A program made the position numbers and the translations under genes. A stretch of 64,000 nt of DNA from assembly GCA_965223165.1 (NCBI GenBank), contig CBDCVQ010000020.1, positions 434,001 through 498,000 of the forward strand, written 5' to 3'. Positions 9,004 to 17,728 of the stretch are shown here, piece after piece. Source of the DNA: JABDMH01 sp965223165 (lineage in GTDB: Bacteria; Bacteroidota; Bacteroidia; Chitinophagales; Saprospiraceae). A model generated the notes under the pieces. The model was given only the letters and a program-made list of their open reading frames with translations. It did no database searches and was not told where the DNA came from. Numbering within the stretch: position 1 is the stretch's first letter; every line of letters starts with the position of its first letter.

Positions 9004-10093
9004 CATACTACTGGACATGGACGGGCTTAGGTAGGTTTAGGAATGAGGATCTTAGGGGGTGACTTACCTGCAATATGCTGGGATAAGTAGCCCTGTAGCC
9101 CCCTAAAGAACTGGAACAAGATTCGATGGACCATCGAATGGGATAAGCTTTGGTTATTCTCTTCTTGTTTGTCAATGTGGAAATGAAGTAGATCAAAGGT
9201 TCTGTGGCATTCTTTTTGGGATTCTTGAACACGACAAAAGAGTAGGACTCTGACAGGATTTGAATGCGCTTGATGACTCCGCAGGCTGCATATATTTTCT
9301 TATGGGCCTCTCGCTCCAGACCTATGTATCGATGATGCTGGTGTTTGTAGACCGCATTTCGGCCTGTTCGTTGGTTATCAACATATTTCCTGTAGTCGTT
9401 CTTCCTAAGTCGGATGACAAAATTCAACCCTTTGTCTTTCAGGTACTTAAACCACTGTTCTCCATTAAATTCGCGGTCGGCCAACAGAGTCAAACCAGCA
9501 AGATTGAATCGCTCAAAGGCTCGATCAATCAAGTGCTTACGTTCACTGAAATTACTTGTTCCTTTCTTATCCAAATCTTCCCAACCAATAGGAATGCTCA
9601 CACCATCCACCACTATGCTCAAGACCAACAAGTGAATCTTCTTTGATCCAAATTCCCAACTTGTGCCATCAAGTGTCAGGTACTTTATCTGTCTTGCTTG
9701 AGGATTAAGCAGAAAAAAGCAACAGTACAGCAGACTCTCGACCAAGCGCTCTTTTTCCTCATCCGGCAAATTGAAAAAACGGATCATTCTCTTGTAGTTC
9801 GACTCGGGCATAGTAGTGTCCTGATTCTCAAGAATAGCAGATACCTGATCTTTGGCACGATTTAGATTTGTCGTCTTTGATGCGAAAACAGCCTGCGAAA
9901 CCACCAAGAGATTTCGAACGATATGATCATTGTAGTTGGTGAAAAAACGAGTAACTTGCTGCGTAAGTGGAATTGTCATTTGCTGTTTGGTTTAGTAACA
10001 ACAAGTTAGTGACATATTCCCCTTATTTTATATTTATATCTGATTGTTTACCAGTAATTTGATAGGAATTTGGCCCTCATGTCCAGTAGTATG
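9004..10093 (-). mobile_element. IS4-type insertion sequence with 16-bp perfect inverted ends, 1090 bp
   Basis: The left end CATACTACTGGACATG (9004-9019) is the exact reverse complement of the right end (10078-10093). It is inserted within the TTTAGGG array. The flanks are compatible with a 9-bp target duplication (GTTTAGGGT on both sides), but the period of the array makes other lengths possible. It holds one transposase gene. No close family name could be assigned. Confidence 0.85.
9008..9979 (-). CDS. IS4-type DDE transposase, C-terminus probably altered
   Basis: A 323-residue transposase. Visible catalytic motifs: first Asp in YLTLDGTSWEFG, second Asp in LTLLADREFNGEQW, and the Y-(2)-R-(3)-E type motif in YPIRWSIES. 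After this point the sequence (CSSSLGGYRATYPS) does not look like the usual C-terminal helix, and the stop codon lies inside the terminal inverted repeat. The end may have been lost by a frameshift or internal deletion. ATG 9979 gives a normal N-terminus (MTIPLTQQVTRFF). Confidence 0.82.
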   Translation of the reverse strand: MTIPLTQQVTRFFTNYNDHIVRNLLVVSQAVFASKTTNLNRAKDQVSAILENQDTTMPESNYKRMIRFFNLPDEEKERLVESLLYCCFFLLNPQARQIKYLTLDGTSWEFGSKKIHLLVLSIVVDGVSIPIGWEDLDKKGTSNFSERKHLIDRAFERFNLAGLTLLADREFNGEQWFKYLKDKGLNFVIRLRKNDYRKYVDNQRTGRNAVYKHQHHRYIGLEREAHKKIYAACGVIKRIQILSESYSFVVFKNPKKNATEPLIYFISTLTNKKRITKAYPIRWSIESCSSSLGGYRATYPSILQVSHPLRSSFLNLPKPVHVQ

Positions 10094-10094
10094 G

Positions 10095-10143
10095 TTTAGG
10101 GTTTAGGGTTTAGGGTTTAGGGTTTAGGGTTTAGGGTTTAGGG
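10095..10143 (+). repeat. TTTAGGG heptamer array, right part (7 perfect units)
   Basis: Seven exact tandem copies of TTTAGGG directly following the right end of the IS4-type element. Together with 8948-9003 this was presumably one array of about 14-15 units before insertion. Confidence 0.95.
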
Positions 10144-10263
10144 AGGTAAACCAATCCGAGGCCATCTACAAAGTAAGCATTGTTATCGAGACAGCAGGCT
10201 CGTGATCCGGTTGGACTCTGTCGCCGTTCGACGGTGTCATATCTGTGTCTAAACGCTAAACCC

Positions 10264-11012
10264 TCAACCCCCTACACCATCTGTGCTAGTGCACGTCACG
10301 GTCATCTCGCGACTTTCCCTTTTGTTATCGACCTTGATGACGTAATTGCCTGGAGGCAAGATGAGCGGTCGATAGTCATTGCTGGTTTTCAGTTCGATGA
10401 TGTCAACGGGTGTACCGAGGTCTTGCTCCCCTGCTTGGTAGGCGGCAAAGAAGAGGGGATAATCGATGTCAGCCCATGCTCGGTCCAGATGGTATTCCTG
10501 ATACTTGTCATTTTGGTACAACCAGTCTGGCCGACCATTTACATACTGCGTCTTCGGATGGATCACTTCGACATCCACATGCTCGGAGAGTCTTACCATC
10601 TGGCCGTTGTTGTCGACAAAGACCGAAGGTCCGGCAATATCGAGGCCCTGCAGATAAGGGTGTTCGTCGTGCAGCACTTTTTCGGTAAAGTTGTCCTGGT
10701 AGATGGTAAAGGGATCGATGCCTGTCTTGTCCCACAAGTATTTGGCCAGCCAATACGACCGTCCCCGCTTGAGCAGGTCCGACTCAACCGCGTGGTGCCA
10801 TCCCCAGACAAGAATGGTTTTGCCAGCTCCTGCATTCTTGCGATAGCTCTTGACTCGTGGACAGCACCGAAGTCGAAATCCAGATCAGCCCTATCCGGTC
10901 GGGATGAACCAAAAAGGTGGGCAGCGGTCACGAATGTCCAACAGAGACCGAGTTCGGTGCAAGTCCTGACACCATTCGTCCCGTCCTCACTCACAGCACC
11001 GTTGCTTGTCAA
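10264..11012 (-). pseudogene. Fragment of a conserved protein of unknown function, frameshifted and N-terminally degraded
   Basis: Two minus-strand frames join into one plausible protein. The upstream frame contains AHLFGSSRPDRADLDFDFGA then VHESRAIARMQE. The downstream frame continues as AGKTILVWGWHHAVESDLLK and runs through YLWDKTGIDPFTIYQDNFTE, PSVFVDNNGQMV and LILPPGNYVIKVDNK to the stop at 10264. The shift lies near 10826, where one G appears to be missing. The protein-like continuity supports a real gene, but the start and first third are not recognisable. It resembles uncharacterised secreted Bacteroidota proteins; no function is assigned. A long plus-strand frame over the same bases is regarded as antisense noise. 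Confidence 0.55.
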
Positions 11013-11073
11013 CCACTACCTACACAGATCCATAGGGCCGATCTGCATCCATAAATTGTGTGCCTAGGGGCAC

Positions 11074-11676
11074 TCATTCAACAACAAGAATGATAGGTTT
11101 GAGGGTACCACCATGTTCCATTCCCGGTGCGTGGAATCCGATATTCTCCACAACAATCTTATCTCCCTCAGTGGCAGATGCCAGTAGTTTTAGTGAAGCT
11201 TTACCAAGTTTTGCGCCTGAATTCTGACTACGATCTTCTATTTTTCCATTTCTCTCCAGCACTATGTCAAATCCTACTATGCGTAGATAGAAATTCAATC
11301 CTTCGATTGAGAACGGAGCAGTCAAGGCTGACAATAGTCTTACCTCCGACAAGGCAATTGCGTCCCTCGCAGGGTAGTTAAAAATTGCATCTGGTGCCTC
11401 ATGTCCTGAAAAGTCAATCCTTATCGACTCAAAGATCGCCGTATCTCCATTGGAATATCTCATTACTATCATATTATATTCATATCCTGGCGGCACGATC
11501 TCATATATGCAATGATTTATCCTTTCGATCGATCCATTTTCGATCGTCAGTCCTAGTTCGGAACAATCATCCAGGTCAGGCGCCAAACGCTCTAGGTTTG
11601 ATCCCGTGAGAGGCAATATTTGGCCACTGCAAGTAAATGCAAAGACCAAGAATAGCATAACTACACAAATCTTCAT
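11074..11676 (-). CDS. Secreted protein with a GldM C-terminal-like domain
   Basis: A 200-residue protein with an N-terminal signal peptide (MKICVVMLFLVFAFTCSGQI). The C-terminal half (VGFDIVLERNGK ... SLKLLASATEGDKIVVENIG ... LKPIILVVE) resembles the last beta-sandwich domain of GldM, the periplasmic shaft protein of the gliding/type IX secretion motor, in which a 'mobile elements ... GD ... I.V..P' pattern is typical. It lacks the rest of GldM, so it is at most a stand-alone relative. No operon partner: it lies between a broken gene and the AbiE pair. Similarity was judged by eye. Confidence 0.6.
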   Translation of the reverse strand: MKICVVMLFLVFAFTCSGQILPLTGSNLERLAPDLDDCSELGLTIENGSIERINHCIYEIVPPGYEYNMIVMRYSNGDTAIFESIRIDFSGHEAPDAIFNYPARDAIALSEVRLLSALTAPFSIEGLNFYLRIVGFDIVLERNGKIEDRSQNSGAKLGKASLKLLASATEGDKIVVENIGFHAPGMEHGGTLKPIILVVE

Positions 11677-11793
11677 TTAATTACAATTGCATCTAATGGT
11701 CAAGTATATGAGTAGGGCGACCGAAGGGCATTCCTTAGCACGACGTTGTGCCTGCGTGTATTATTGCCTTAATTCAAATACTACATTCCGCAT

Positions 11794-12582
11794 CTATATT
11801 TTTTCAACTAGCTCGCTTCTCACCAATTCATAGGCCTCTGATTGGTCGTATTCGATGCCCGGTCGTAGGAGAGCATAGATATCTCCACTAAAATCTGGGT
11901 CATTCAATTTTTGCTCCATGTTGCGTAGGAATTGTCTTCGGGTCGGAGGTTTATCCACAGAAGAAGCCATGTATTCTTTATAGCACTTGAGCAGTTTGTC
12001 TGTATCCAAATCGAGATTCGTCAACGCATGATACAGATCGAAAAGGTCACGGCCTTTCTTGCGCTGGTACAAGGCACGTAGTTTGGTTCCCAGCATTTCC
12101 TCGGCTTCAAACGTGATGAGTCTACATGAACCTTCAGCCCATGAGTTCTGAATATTGTGATGGATCTCTTTGTATCCAAGCACACTGAAATGCTCCCTGC
12201 AGTTGATCTCGATCTTCAGTCTGAGGTTGATCACCGGCGGGATCTCGGATTCGAATCTGTAGACCATTGTGTTGTTGCTTGCTTTTTGTTTCACCGTAGG
12301 CTTTCCCAAGAAGTTGAGTTGCTTTCGCACTGCCGACAAGGTGTCTTTTATTGGTTCGGACTTGATCTGCACTAGGTCTATGTCCTCAGAATACCGCACG
12401 GGTGGTTTTAGAAATAGCTTATGTAGTGCCGTTCCTCCTCTGAATGCAAGCCGATCCTGCAGAAATGGTTCGGAGAACAATTCCAACAAGGCTTTTTCAA
12501 TCACCAAGTCCTGTTCTACCTGGGCATCCTCGGGCCACGGGGCAAATTCCTTCCATTCTTCTATGTATCGTCTCGGCAGCAT
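11794..12582 (-). CDS. AbiEii/AbiGii-family nucleotidyltransferase toxin
   Basis: A 262-residue nucleotidyltransferase-fold toxin of the type IV AbiE system. Key residues: G-G-T at 49-51 (RLAFRGGTALHKLF), the two metal-binding aspartates in RYSEDIDLV (about D67 and D69), and the family's C-terminal K-x-R ... K-G-R-D segment (KLRALYQRKKGRDLFDLYHA). In characterised members the enzyme transfers nucleotides and stops growth, with the role of abortive phage defence. Its ATG overlaps the antitoxin stop in a TAATG junction, so the two are translationally coupled. Confidence 0.92.
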   Translation of the reverse strand: MLPRRYIEEWKEFAPWPEDAQVEQDLVIEKALLELFSEPFLQDRLAFRGGTALHKLFLKPPVRYSEDIDLVQIKSEPIKDTLSAVRKQLNFLGKPTVKQKASNNTMVYRFESEIPPVINLRLKIEINCREHFSVLGYKEIHHNIQNSWAEGSCRLITFEAEEMLGTKLRALYQRKKGRDLFDLYHALTNLDLDTDKLLKCYKEYMASSVDKPPTRRQFLRNMEQKLNDPDFSGDIYALLRPGIEYDQSEAYELVRSELVEKI

Positions 12583-12977
12583 TAGACGTCAAGCTCGGTG
12601 TTAAGAATCACGTTCCATTTTGCATTAAGCTCGCCTTCCCGGTTCTTGTGTGCCAACGAGATCGGTATATCCCTCATTGGTTTCCTTTCAACTTTCTTAT
12701 AGAGTACAGAAGCAAGTTTTTCATTTCCTAACTTTTCGAGCAGATAACCCAATCGTTGCATATCCGGCACTTTTTGATATGAGGCTGTTCTCCTAAGGTT
12801 GGAGGATCGTATGCCTTCGCTGAGGTCCTCCAGTATCGGGATGATCCGGTTGAGTCCTCCGATCTTCCGATTGTAATACACTAAGTCGAAAGCTGTCAAT
12901 GCAGGGCTTGACACATTGATATATCCGCTCTCCGTCTTCTTTCCTTCTATATCTCCAACTTGCCATTTGCTTTTCAC
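12582..12977 (-). CDS. AbiEi-type antitoxin, C-terminal half (split gene)
   Basis: 131 residues that continue the antitoxin begun in the next upstream frame: KSKWQVGDIEGKKTESGYIN, SSPALTAFDLVYYNRKIGGL and KLGNEKLASVLYK are typical of the AbiEi C-terminal domain. The only start is GTG at 12977, which overlaps the upstream stop as GTGA. Restoring one G (TTTTTGTG to TTTTTGGTG) would fuse the two parts into one normal antitoxin of about 267 residues. Either reinitiation produces two polypeptides or one base is missing. Confidence 0.75.
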   Translation of the reverse strand: MKSKWQVGDIEGKKTESGYINVSSPALTAFDLVYYNRKIGGLNRIIPILEDLSEGIRSSNLRRTASYQKVPDMQRLGYLLEKLGNEKLASVLYKKVERKPMRDIPISLAHKNREGELNAKWNVILNTELDV

Positions 12978-13384
12978 AAAAACTGGATGTTTAGTTTCTG
13001 ATTCTTTATGCTCCGCAAAGAGGGCTTCTTGGTCATTACCTGAAACTGCATAGGCTGCTGATGTCCAGCACCATGCAGTGCAGCTGCTGATAGCGCACCG
13101 ATGTAGTAGTCTCTTTTCAGGTACTTCATCAGATCATCAATGAAAAGGGTAGGAGGCACCATACCCCTGTTCGAATACTGAGGAGGCACGATCACATAAA
13201 ATTCTTTACGAACATGAGCAAGCTGATTCTTACTCTTGAGTCGGTAGATGTTTTGCTTGATCGCCTTCTCTGACGAATCGAATCGGTTCTTAAGTTCAGT
13301 CAATGTTACCGCATACCTACCTTTGCCCTGTATCTCGTGCAGGTACTCCTCAATGTAATTATAGCTCGATCCCATCACTACCAA
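12974..13384 (-). CDS. AbiEi-type antitoxin, N-terminal half with winged-helix domain
   Basis: 136 residues. The N-terminal winged helix (YIEEYLHEIQGKGRYAVTL, SEKAIKQNIYRLKSKNQ) is the DNA-binding autorepressor domain of AbiE antitoxins. Next comes FYVIVPPQYSNRGMVPPTLF and YYIGALSAAALHGAGHQQPM, the conserved family core. It stops at QFL, just where the core would continue in the downstream frame. In known systems the antitoxin represses its operon through inverted repeats and counteracts the toxin without binding it. Confidence 0.82.
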   Translation of the reverse strand: MVVMGSSYNYIEEYLHEIQGKGRYAVTLTELKNRFDSSEKAIKQNIYRLKSKNQLAHVRKEFYVIVPPQYSNRGMVPPTLFIDDLMKYLKRDYYIGALSAAALHGAGHQQPMQFQVMTKKPSLRSIKNQKLNIQFL

Positions 13385-13590
13385 TACGTTTGCACAAAGC
13401 TACACACTTCGTAGTCAATCGCAAACATATAATTCAACTACCTCTCAAGGTTTTGGAAAGATTCATCTACTTTGGTGCCTGGCTGATCTACTGCTCCCGT
13501 GCCCCGACCCCTGTGTCCTTCGCTCCGCTCCGAAACAGCGGGTAGGGCAGGCAGTGCAATTGTTGAATTGTCAAGTTGTTGAACTGGTTA

Positions 13591-14076
13591 CTAAAAACGG
13601 AAGGTCCTTGGAAGAGCTCTGCGTTCTCTATGTCCTTCCACGTTTATCACCTCAACCATCACTGGCATCTCTGAGTAATAATCTAGTGAATCAAGAAATT
13701 CGCTCAAATACTCCCCATCCACTCCCCTATCAATTTCTAACGAAAAGAAGTATTCCCTGCGACTCTCTTCGATCTTCCTTGCTAGGTACTTGATCTCGCT
13801 CGGTTCAATCCACTTGTCTTGGACAAGTCCTGCATAATCATGGTATTGACTCATATGTCCCTTCAAACGTCCAAATGTTATCTCGATAACCTCACCTTGA
13901 TAGTCTGTTGAGTTAACCTCGCTCAAGCGTCCTCCGAAGTCTACTTCTCTCAATAACTCGATTTCATGAAAGAAGTGGTCTCTCCTTCCCTGCGAGTTTC
14001 TGTATTCGTCCCGACTTATCTCATCACGATCATTACAACCGATAAACACCAATAATATGATCAGAATGCTTCTCAA
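13591..14076 (-). CDS. Putative lipoprotein of unknown function
   Basis: A 161-residue protein with a short hydrophobic leader and lipobox-like cysteine (MRSILIILLVFIGCND), suggesting lipid anchoring. The rest is hydrophilic and charged (ISRDEYRNSQGRRDHFFHEI ... PVMVEVINVEGHRERR), with no family recognised. No partner gene; it is flanked by the AbiE pair upstream and an esterase gene. It could be a fast-evolving surface or immunity-like protein, but nothing visible supports a specific role. Confidence 0.6.
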   Translation of the reverse strand: MRSILIILLVFIGCNDRDEISRDEYRNSQGRRDHFFHEIELLREVDFGGRLSEVNSTDYQGEVIEITFGRLKGHMSQYHDYAGLVQDKWIEPSEIKYLARKIEESRREYFFSLEIDRGVDGEYLSEFLDSLDYYSEMPVMVEVINVEGHRERRALPRTFRF

Positions 14077-14231
14077 GTCGATTTCCTTACATTGTTGATC
14101 TCAGACAATGGTCAGCACAAGAGACGCGTAGCCGATAGCGAGCATGTTTGTCCCCTGTTCTCATGGTAAACACTGAGGTTAGACGTGCTGGAGGCAGCGA
14201 AGCATGCCATTGTTGCTAACAATAGTAGAAA

Positions 14232-15053
14232 CTATTCCTTTTCTGAAAACACCTTCCTTAGTCCGTCTGAAATTGCAATTGGTAAGACCGACGAGTGCGT
14301 TTGGTCTTCGTACTTTCTTGGCTCCCATTTCAGGTTTTCAAGATTCCGACTTTCCATCAAATCATTGAAATCGCTCCATGTGCTTGTAATTTTCTCGCTA
14401 TCCAATTCACCAATTGCCGTAAATACGTAAAGTTCGACTGTATTGTCTTCCAGCTGCTTATAGTTCATTTTTGCCAGATAATGATTATCCCAAATAAGGG
14501 CAGGGCTTATACTTATATAATTGCCAAATAATGTTGGTTTATGGAATAATGAGTACGTGGCAAGGATTCCTCCAAATGAATGACCAATGATCGTTTTCTC
14601 CTTCCAATTGATACGATACTCCGTCAAAATCGGATTCAATTCTCTTTCAATGAATTCCAAATATTGCTCCGACCCCCCAGCAATGGGCCAATCTCCCCAA
14701 TTCCTTGCATGATCTTTAGTCGGAGTGTAGTCTCTTGATCTTTTTTGCCACCAATCCTTTTTATAGGCAAGACCGACGATAATAACATTTGGAATTACCT
14801 TATCGAAATTTAGCCACCAGCAAATACCCTTGACCATTCCAAAAGATCGGTCCGAGTCCAATAAATAGATCACTGGGTATTCTTTCTCACCAGTCCCGTA
14901 GTCTGCTGGGAGGGCTATTTGGATGAAAAGAGAATCTCCAATGGATTCCGAGTACATGGGAATTTCGAATGAAGTTCCTAATGCTACATTAGATTGACCA
15001 AACAAAGTCCCCCAATTAATAAATAACACTAGACTGATCCAAATTTTTTTCAT
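14232..15053 (-). CDS. Secreted alpha/beta-hydrolase, putative esterase family (esterase D / Fes-like)
   Basis: A 273-residue exported esterase-like hydrolase. Signal peptide MKKIWISLVLFINWGTLFGQ, then a PF00756-type fold: strand YPVIYLLDSDRSF (about 60-71), nucleophile elbow GHSFGG with Ser about 159, an acidic residue in YVFTAIGELD and a C-terminal His region (DQTHSSVLP). The family includes feruloyl esterases, enterochelin esterase and S-formylglutathione hydrolase-like enzymes; the substrate cannot be told here. It stands alone in its neighbourhood. Confidence 0.85.
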   Translation of the reverse strand: MKKIWISLVLFINWGTLFGQSNVALGTSFEIPMYSESIGDSLFIQIALPADYGTGEKEYPVIYLLDSDRSFGMVKGICWWLNFDKVIPNVIIVGLAYKKDWWQKRSRDYTPTKDHARNWGDWPIAGGSEQYLEFIERELNPILTEYRINWKEKTIIGHSFGGILATYSLFHKPTLFGNYISISPALIWDNHYLAKMNYKQLEDNTVELYVFTAIGELDSEKITSTWSDFNDLMESRNLENLKWEPRKYEDQTHSSVLPIAISDGLRKVFSEKE

Positions 15054-15309
15054 GTTCTATTATATTTCCTTCCGGTTTGTATAAACAGCGTGGCTAGGCT
15101 TTAGGAGGGTACAATCGGTTAACCCCCTACATATCAGACTTTCGTTACAGGGTTAAAGAATAGGGCTTCAAATATGCATAATTTTGCTGTTTAAGGGAAA
15201 CGACCGACGGTGACCTTTGTACCGATGGTCTGGATGGCAGTTAAATTACTAGCTGCCATTTTTACTTTTTAAGAAGCTCTTTTAGCTTCTTTGGATAAGG
15301 GAAACTCCC
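15054..15309. other. Intergenic stretch, no gene seen
   Basis: About 250 bp upstream of the esterase gene. It holds a perfect 8-bp hairpin (AAGAAGCT, loop CTTTT, AGCTTCTT; 15271-15291) without a T-run on the appropriate side for a terminator. Nothing else was recognised. Confidence 0.5.
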
Positions 15310-15480
15310 TCAGAAATCCTTTACCCGATAGTTCCCAATAGGGTACTGATATTTTAAATATATAGTTTTTCTCTTTTCGGTGTGATGCATCTTGACCATC
15401 TCTATACTCCATAGTTGCCAGAAGACCAAGGGTGGTAGACAGGCTATGGAGCCATGTAATCGGACCCTATTATACTTTCT
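15310..15480 (-). pseudogene. Transposase C-terminal remnant (rve/IS3- or IS481-like)
   Basis: A short frame reading YNRVRLHGSIACLPPLVFWQ, the typical last motif of integrase-type transposases (Y-N-x-x-R-x-H-x-S-[IL]-x-x-x-x-P). It is joined directly to the truncated cyclase gene. The rest of the transposase is missing. Confidence 0.6.
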
Positions 15481-15835
15481 CGTGGAATAACTCCAGCGTG
15501 TCTTGGAGCCCGTCGCGATATACCAGTTCGCCGACGTGGATGCCAATGCGCACGGGTATCGGCGGCTCCGACTCCAGGTAGCGGCGCTGAATGCGCAGGC
15601 TGCACGAAACGGCCGCGCTTGCAGTGCCAAAGACCAGGAGCCCACCGTCGCCGTAGAAACTGGCGACCTCGCCCCCCGCTTCTTTGACCTCCGTGACGAT
15701 CGTTTGCTCAAAGATGGCCAGATGCGCCAGCGCCTCCGCCTCATTCTTTTCCATCAGGGCGGTATAACCGACGATATCCAGAAAGACAATGGCAGCTAGT
15801 CTCCTTGATTGGCCGGCTGAGGCAGTATCATGCAT
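15470..15835 (-). pseudogene. Class III adenylate/guanylate cyclase domain, truncated
   Basis: The N-terminal part of a class III nucleotide cyclase: RRLAAIVFLDIVGYTALMEK includes the first metal-binding Asp, followed by FYGDGGLLVFGTASAAV (second Asp in the GDG turn) and IPVRIGIHVGELVYRDG. An intact protein would continue with the substrate-binding and transition-state residues; instead the frame ends after ELFHEKV, where transposase-derived sequence begins. ATG 15835 is chosen because MHDTASAGQSRRLAA matches a normal start. Without its second half it cannot be active. Confidence 0.75.
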
Positions 15836-16092
15836 GTATTTCCCGAATTTTCTGAGTGTCGTGGACCTCGAGTTGAGATCCACAGCTAGACAGCGCTGGA
15901 GGTCGAATTAAGATACGAAATCCGATCTCAACGACTTTTCAAGAACGCTCGGTCAAACCTCAAATGGTCGACCGCTCCTTTCTTATCACAGCAAATCAAT
16001 GCGTTAAGCACCTTGTATCTCACTTTACTCCTTGGTGACAACGGTCCCGTAGATGCAGCGATAGACAATGGGGGAGATCGATCCCAAGGCAT

Positions 16093-16812
16093 CTAGTTCA
16101 ACTCTCTGTCGATGCGACCAATGATTGACTCACTTTGTTGATACAATCTTTCGTAATTACGTCTAGTATACTGCATCGTACTCCTCTGCTGCTGGATAAG
16201 CAAGTTGAACGTGTCATCGTTTTTCAGTGCCTCAAAGTCTTTAGGGACAGCCGAGCGCGTCCAATCAAACGTTTGAAATTTTTGCATTATATTTTCGAAT
16301 AACAAATCGGTAAAAAGATATGCATTATCCTTAAGCATATCTCTCAACCACGCATAGTCTCTCTCATACAACGTCGAAATTTCAATGCGCAAAGAATCAT
16401 TACTAATTAGTTGGACTCCTTTAGATATTAGCAATTGGTATCCACTCTTGACCGGATCAAAATTAGCACCTCCGACTGCCACCCAAGAAAAATAGTAGGC
16501 TAAGGAATCATGATATGGCCGATCTTGGTCCAGATGATCCAAAATAATATCAGCTGATTTAATTATTATATTGAAATTGCGCATGTTTTGGTCATGATCT
16601 ACCCGATCCTGGATCAGATTTTCCCTAATTTCCGATAAGATTTCAATCTCCAATTTCTTGCTTTTCCTCCATTCATTCCAGTTATTAATTTGCAGGGCGA
16701 TCAATATTCCGACGACCACTAGCAGCACTTCTCCGACAGCATAAGGCAGATATTGCCTCAATCGTCTTTCCTCGAACAATTTTCGCCGTACTCCTCGAAT
16801 GAATCTCACCAT
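16093..16812 (-). CDS. DUF6090-type membrane protein
   Basis: A member of a Bacteroidota-specific family recognised by its N-terminal signature: a basic start (MVRFIRGVRRKLFEE), then a single membrane segment with the hallmark YAVGEVLLVVVGILIALQIN, followed by NWNEWRKS and a long helical extracytoplasmic domain (about residues 50-240). ATG 16812 fits the family start better than the upstream ATG at 16845. Function is unknown; such genes often occur in paralogous groups, but here it is single. Confidence 0.82.
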   Translation of the reverse strand: MVRFIRGVRRKLFEERRLRQYLPYAVGEVLLVVVGILIALQINNWNEWRKSKKLEIEILSEIRENLIQDRVDHDQNMRNFNIIIKSADIILDHLDQDRPYHDSLAYYFSWVAVGGANFDPVKSGYQLLISKGVQLISNDSLRIEISTLYERDYAWLRDMLKDNAYLFTDLLFENIMQKFQTFDWTRSAVPKDFEALKNDDTFNLLIQQQRSTMQYTRRNYERLYQQSESIIGRIDRELN

Positions 16813-17074
16813 GCGCTCGTTTTGACCTTCTATAAAACTAATCAATTATATGAGGATGCCGGTCCGAATTATGGCTATGCCTACCCACTTCATCACTTCA
16901 ATTCTTTGTCCGAAGATCCATTACTGGCCGACCCCCAGCATCTGAGATTTTTTCCAAATTGCACGCTGCCATTTGCTCACTACTTCCCTGGGTGCGGCTC
17001 GCAGATCCGCTCCGCAAAGCGTCCGAGCTCTACAATCCGGGACGTAACATTGTTAATTGATCATTGCTCATTGA

Positions 17075-17728
17075 TCACTGAAACCGCTCATACACCGCTC
17101 GAAAACGCCGCACCGGAGGGTCCTCTTCATCCGGATAGTCTTCCCACGAACGCAGGTGACAGCTTTCTTGCAAGGGCTCCAGTTCTACACGGGATAGGGG
17201 AAAGGGCAGTCGCTCCTCCCAGTCGTCGTTTTCGCGGCCACGGCAGATGATCAGTAAGGTGCCGCCAACCGCTGTCAGCTTGGGTAGCCTTTGAATCACT
17301 TCTGCACGAAGCTCTACGGGCAGCGATTGTAAGGTGTAAGATTCAACGACGAGGTCATAGGGTACCGTGGGGGCAAAGGTCAGAATGTCAGCGACCAGGT
17401 AGTGCACGTCGGTGTGGGGAAAGCGTTTTCGGCAAATTTTGATCGCCGATGGCGAAATGTCCAATGCATCTACCGAGAGTCCGAGGCTTTGCAGATATTC
17501 TGCATCGTCTCCCAGCCCACAACCAATCACCAATGCCCGTCCTTGGTAGGAGTCCTTCTGCACCGCCTGCACCAGGTTGGGGTTGGGTGCCAGGTCTGCC
17601 CAAGGTACCAGCTGCGTATTTTCAGCGGCCTCGGCCTCCGCATATAGGACCTCAAACCAATCCAAGGCTCGGTTTTCTGCCCGATATTTTTGGGCGAGTG
17701 CACGTACTTTTTTGCGTGGATCTTCCAT
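17075..17728 (-). CDS. Class I SAM-dependent methyltransferase
   Basis: A 217-residue Rossmann-fold methyltransferase: motif I ALVIGCGLGDDAEYL (about residues 65-79), the acidic end of strand 2 in VDALDISPSAIKIC, motif II/post-I VADILTFAP and YDLVVESYTLQSLP. Small-molecule type, similar to thiopurine-methyltransferase-like or generic methyltransferase domains; the substrate is unknown. Its ATG overlaps the stop of the upstream deiminase-like gene (TGATG), so the two are co-translated and may act on the same metabolite (inference). Confidence 0.85.
   Translation of the reverse strand: MEDPRKKVRALAQKYRAENRALDWFEVLYAEAEAAENTQLVPWADLAPNPNLVQAVQKDSYQGRALVIGCGLGDDAEYLQSLGLSVDALDISPSAIKICRKRFPHTDVHYLVADILTFAPTVPYDLVVESYTLQSLPVELRAEVIQRLPKLTAVGGTLLIICRGRENDDWEERLPFPLSRVELEPLQESCHLRSWEDYPDEEDPPVRRFRAVYERFQ

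Noticed and set aside
8948..10143. TTTAGGG arrays as plant contamination or a real telomere
   Set aside because: The arrays are internal, only 7-8 units each, and are bounded by bacterial insertion sequences within a continuous bacterial gene context.
10180..11067. Long plus-strand open frame of 295 codons
   Set aside because: It lies opposite a protein-like minus-strand sequence and shows no recognisable domain or start context; regarded as antisense noise.
15271..15291. AAGAAGCT/AGCTTCTT hairpin as an intrinsic terminator
   Set aside because: No T-run follows the stem in a direction that matches an upstream gene end.
16830..17000. Plus-strand stretch reading LYEDAGPNYGYAYPLHHF, reminiscent of a GH31 C-terminus
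   Set aside because: Too short, no flanking homology and no start; probably chance resemblance.
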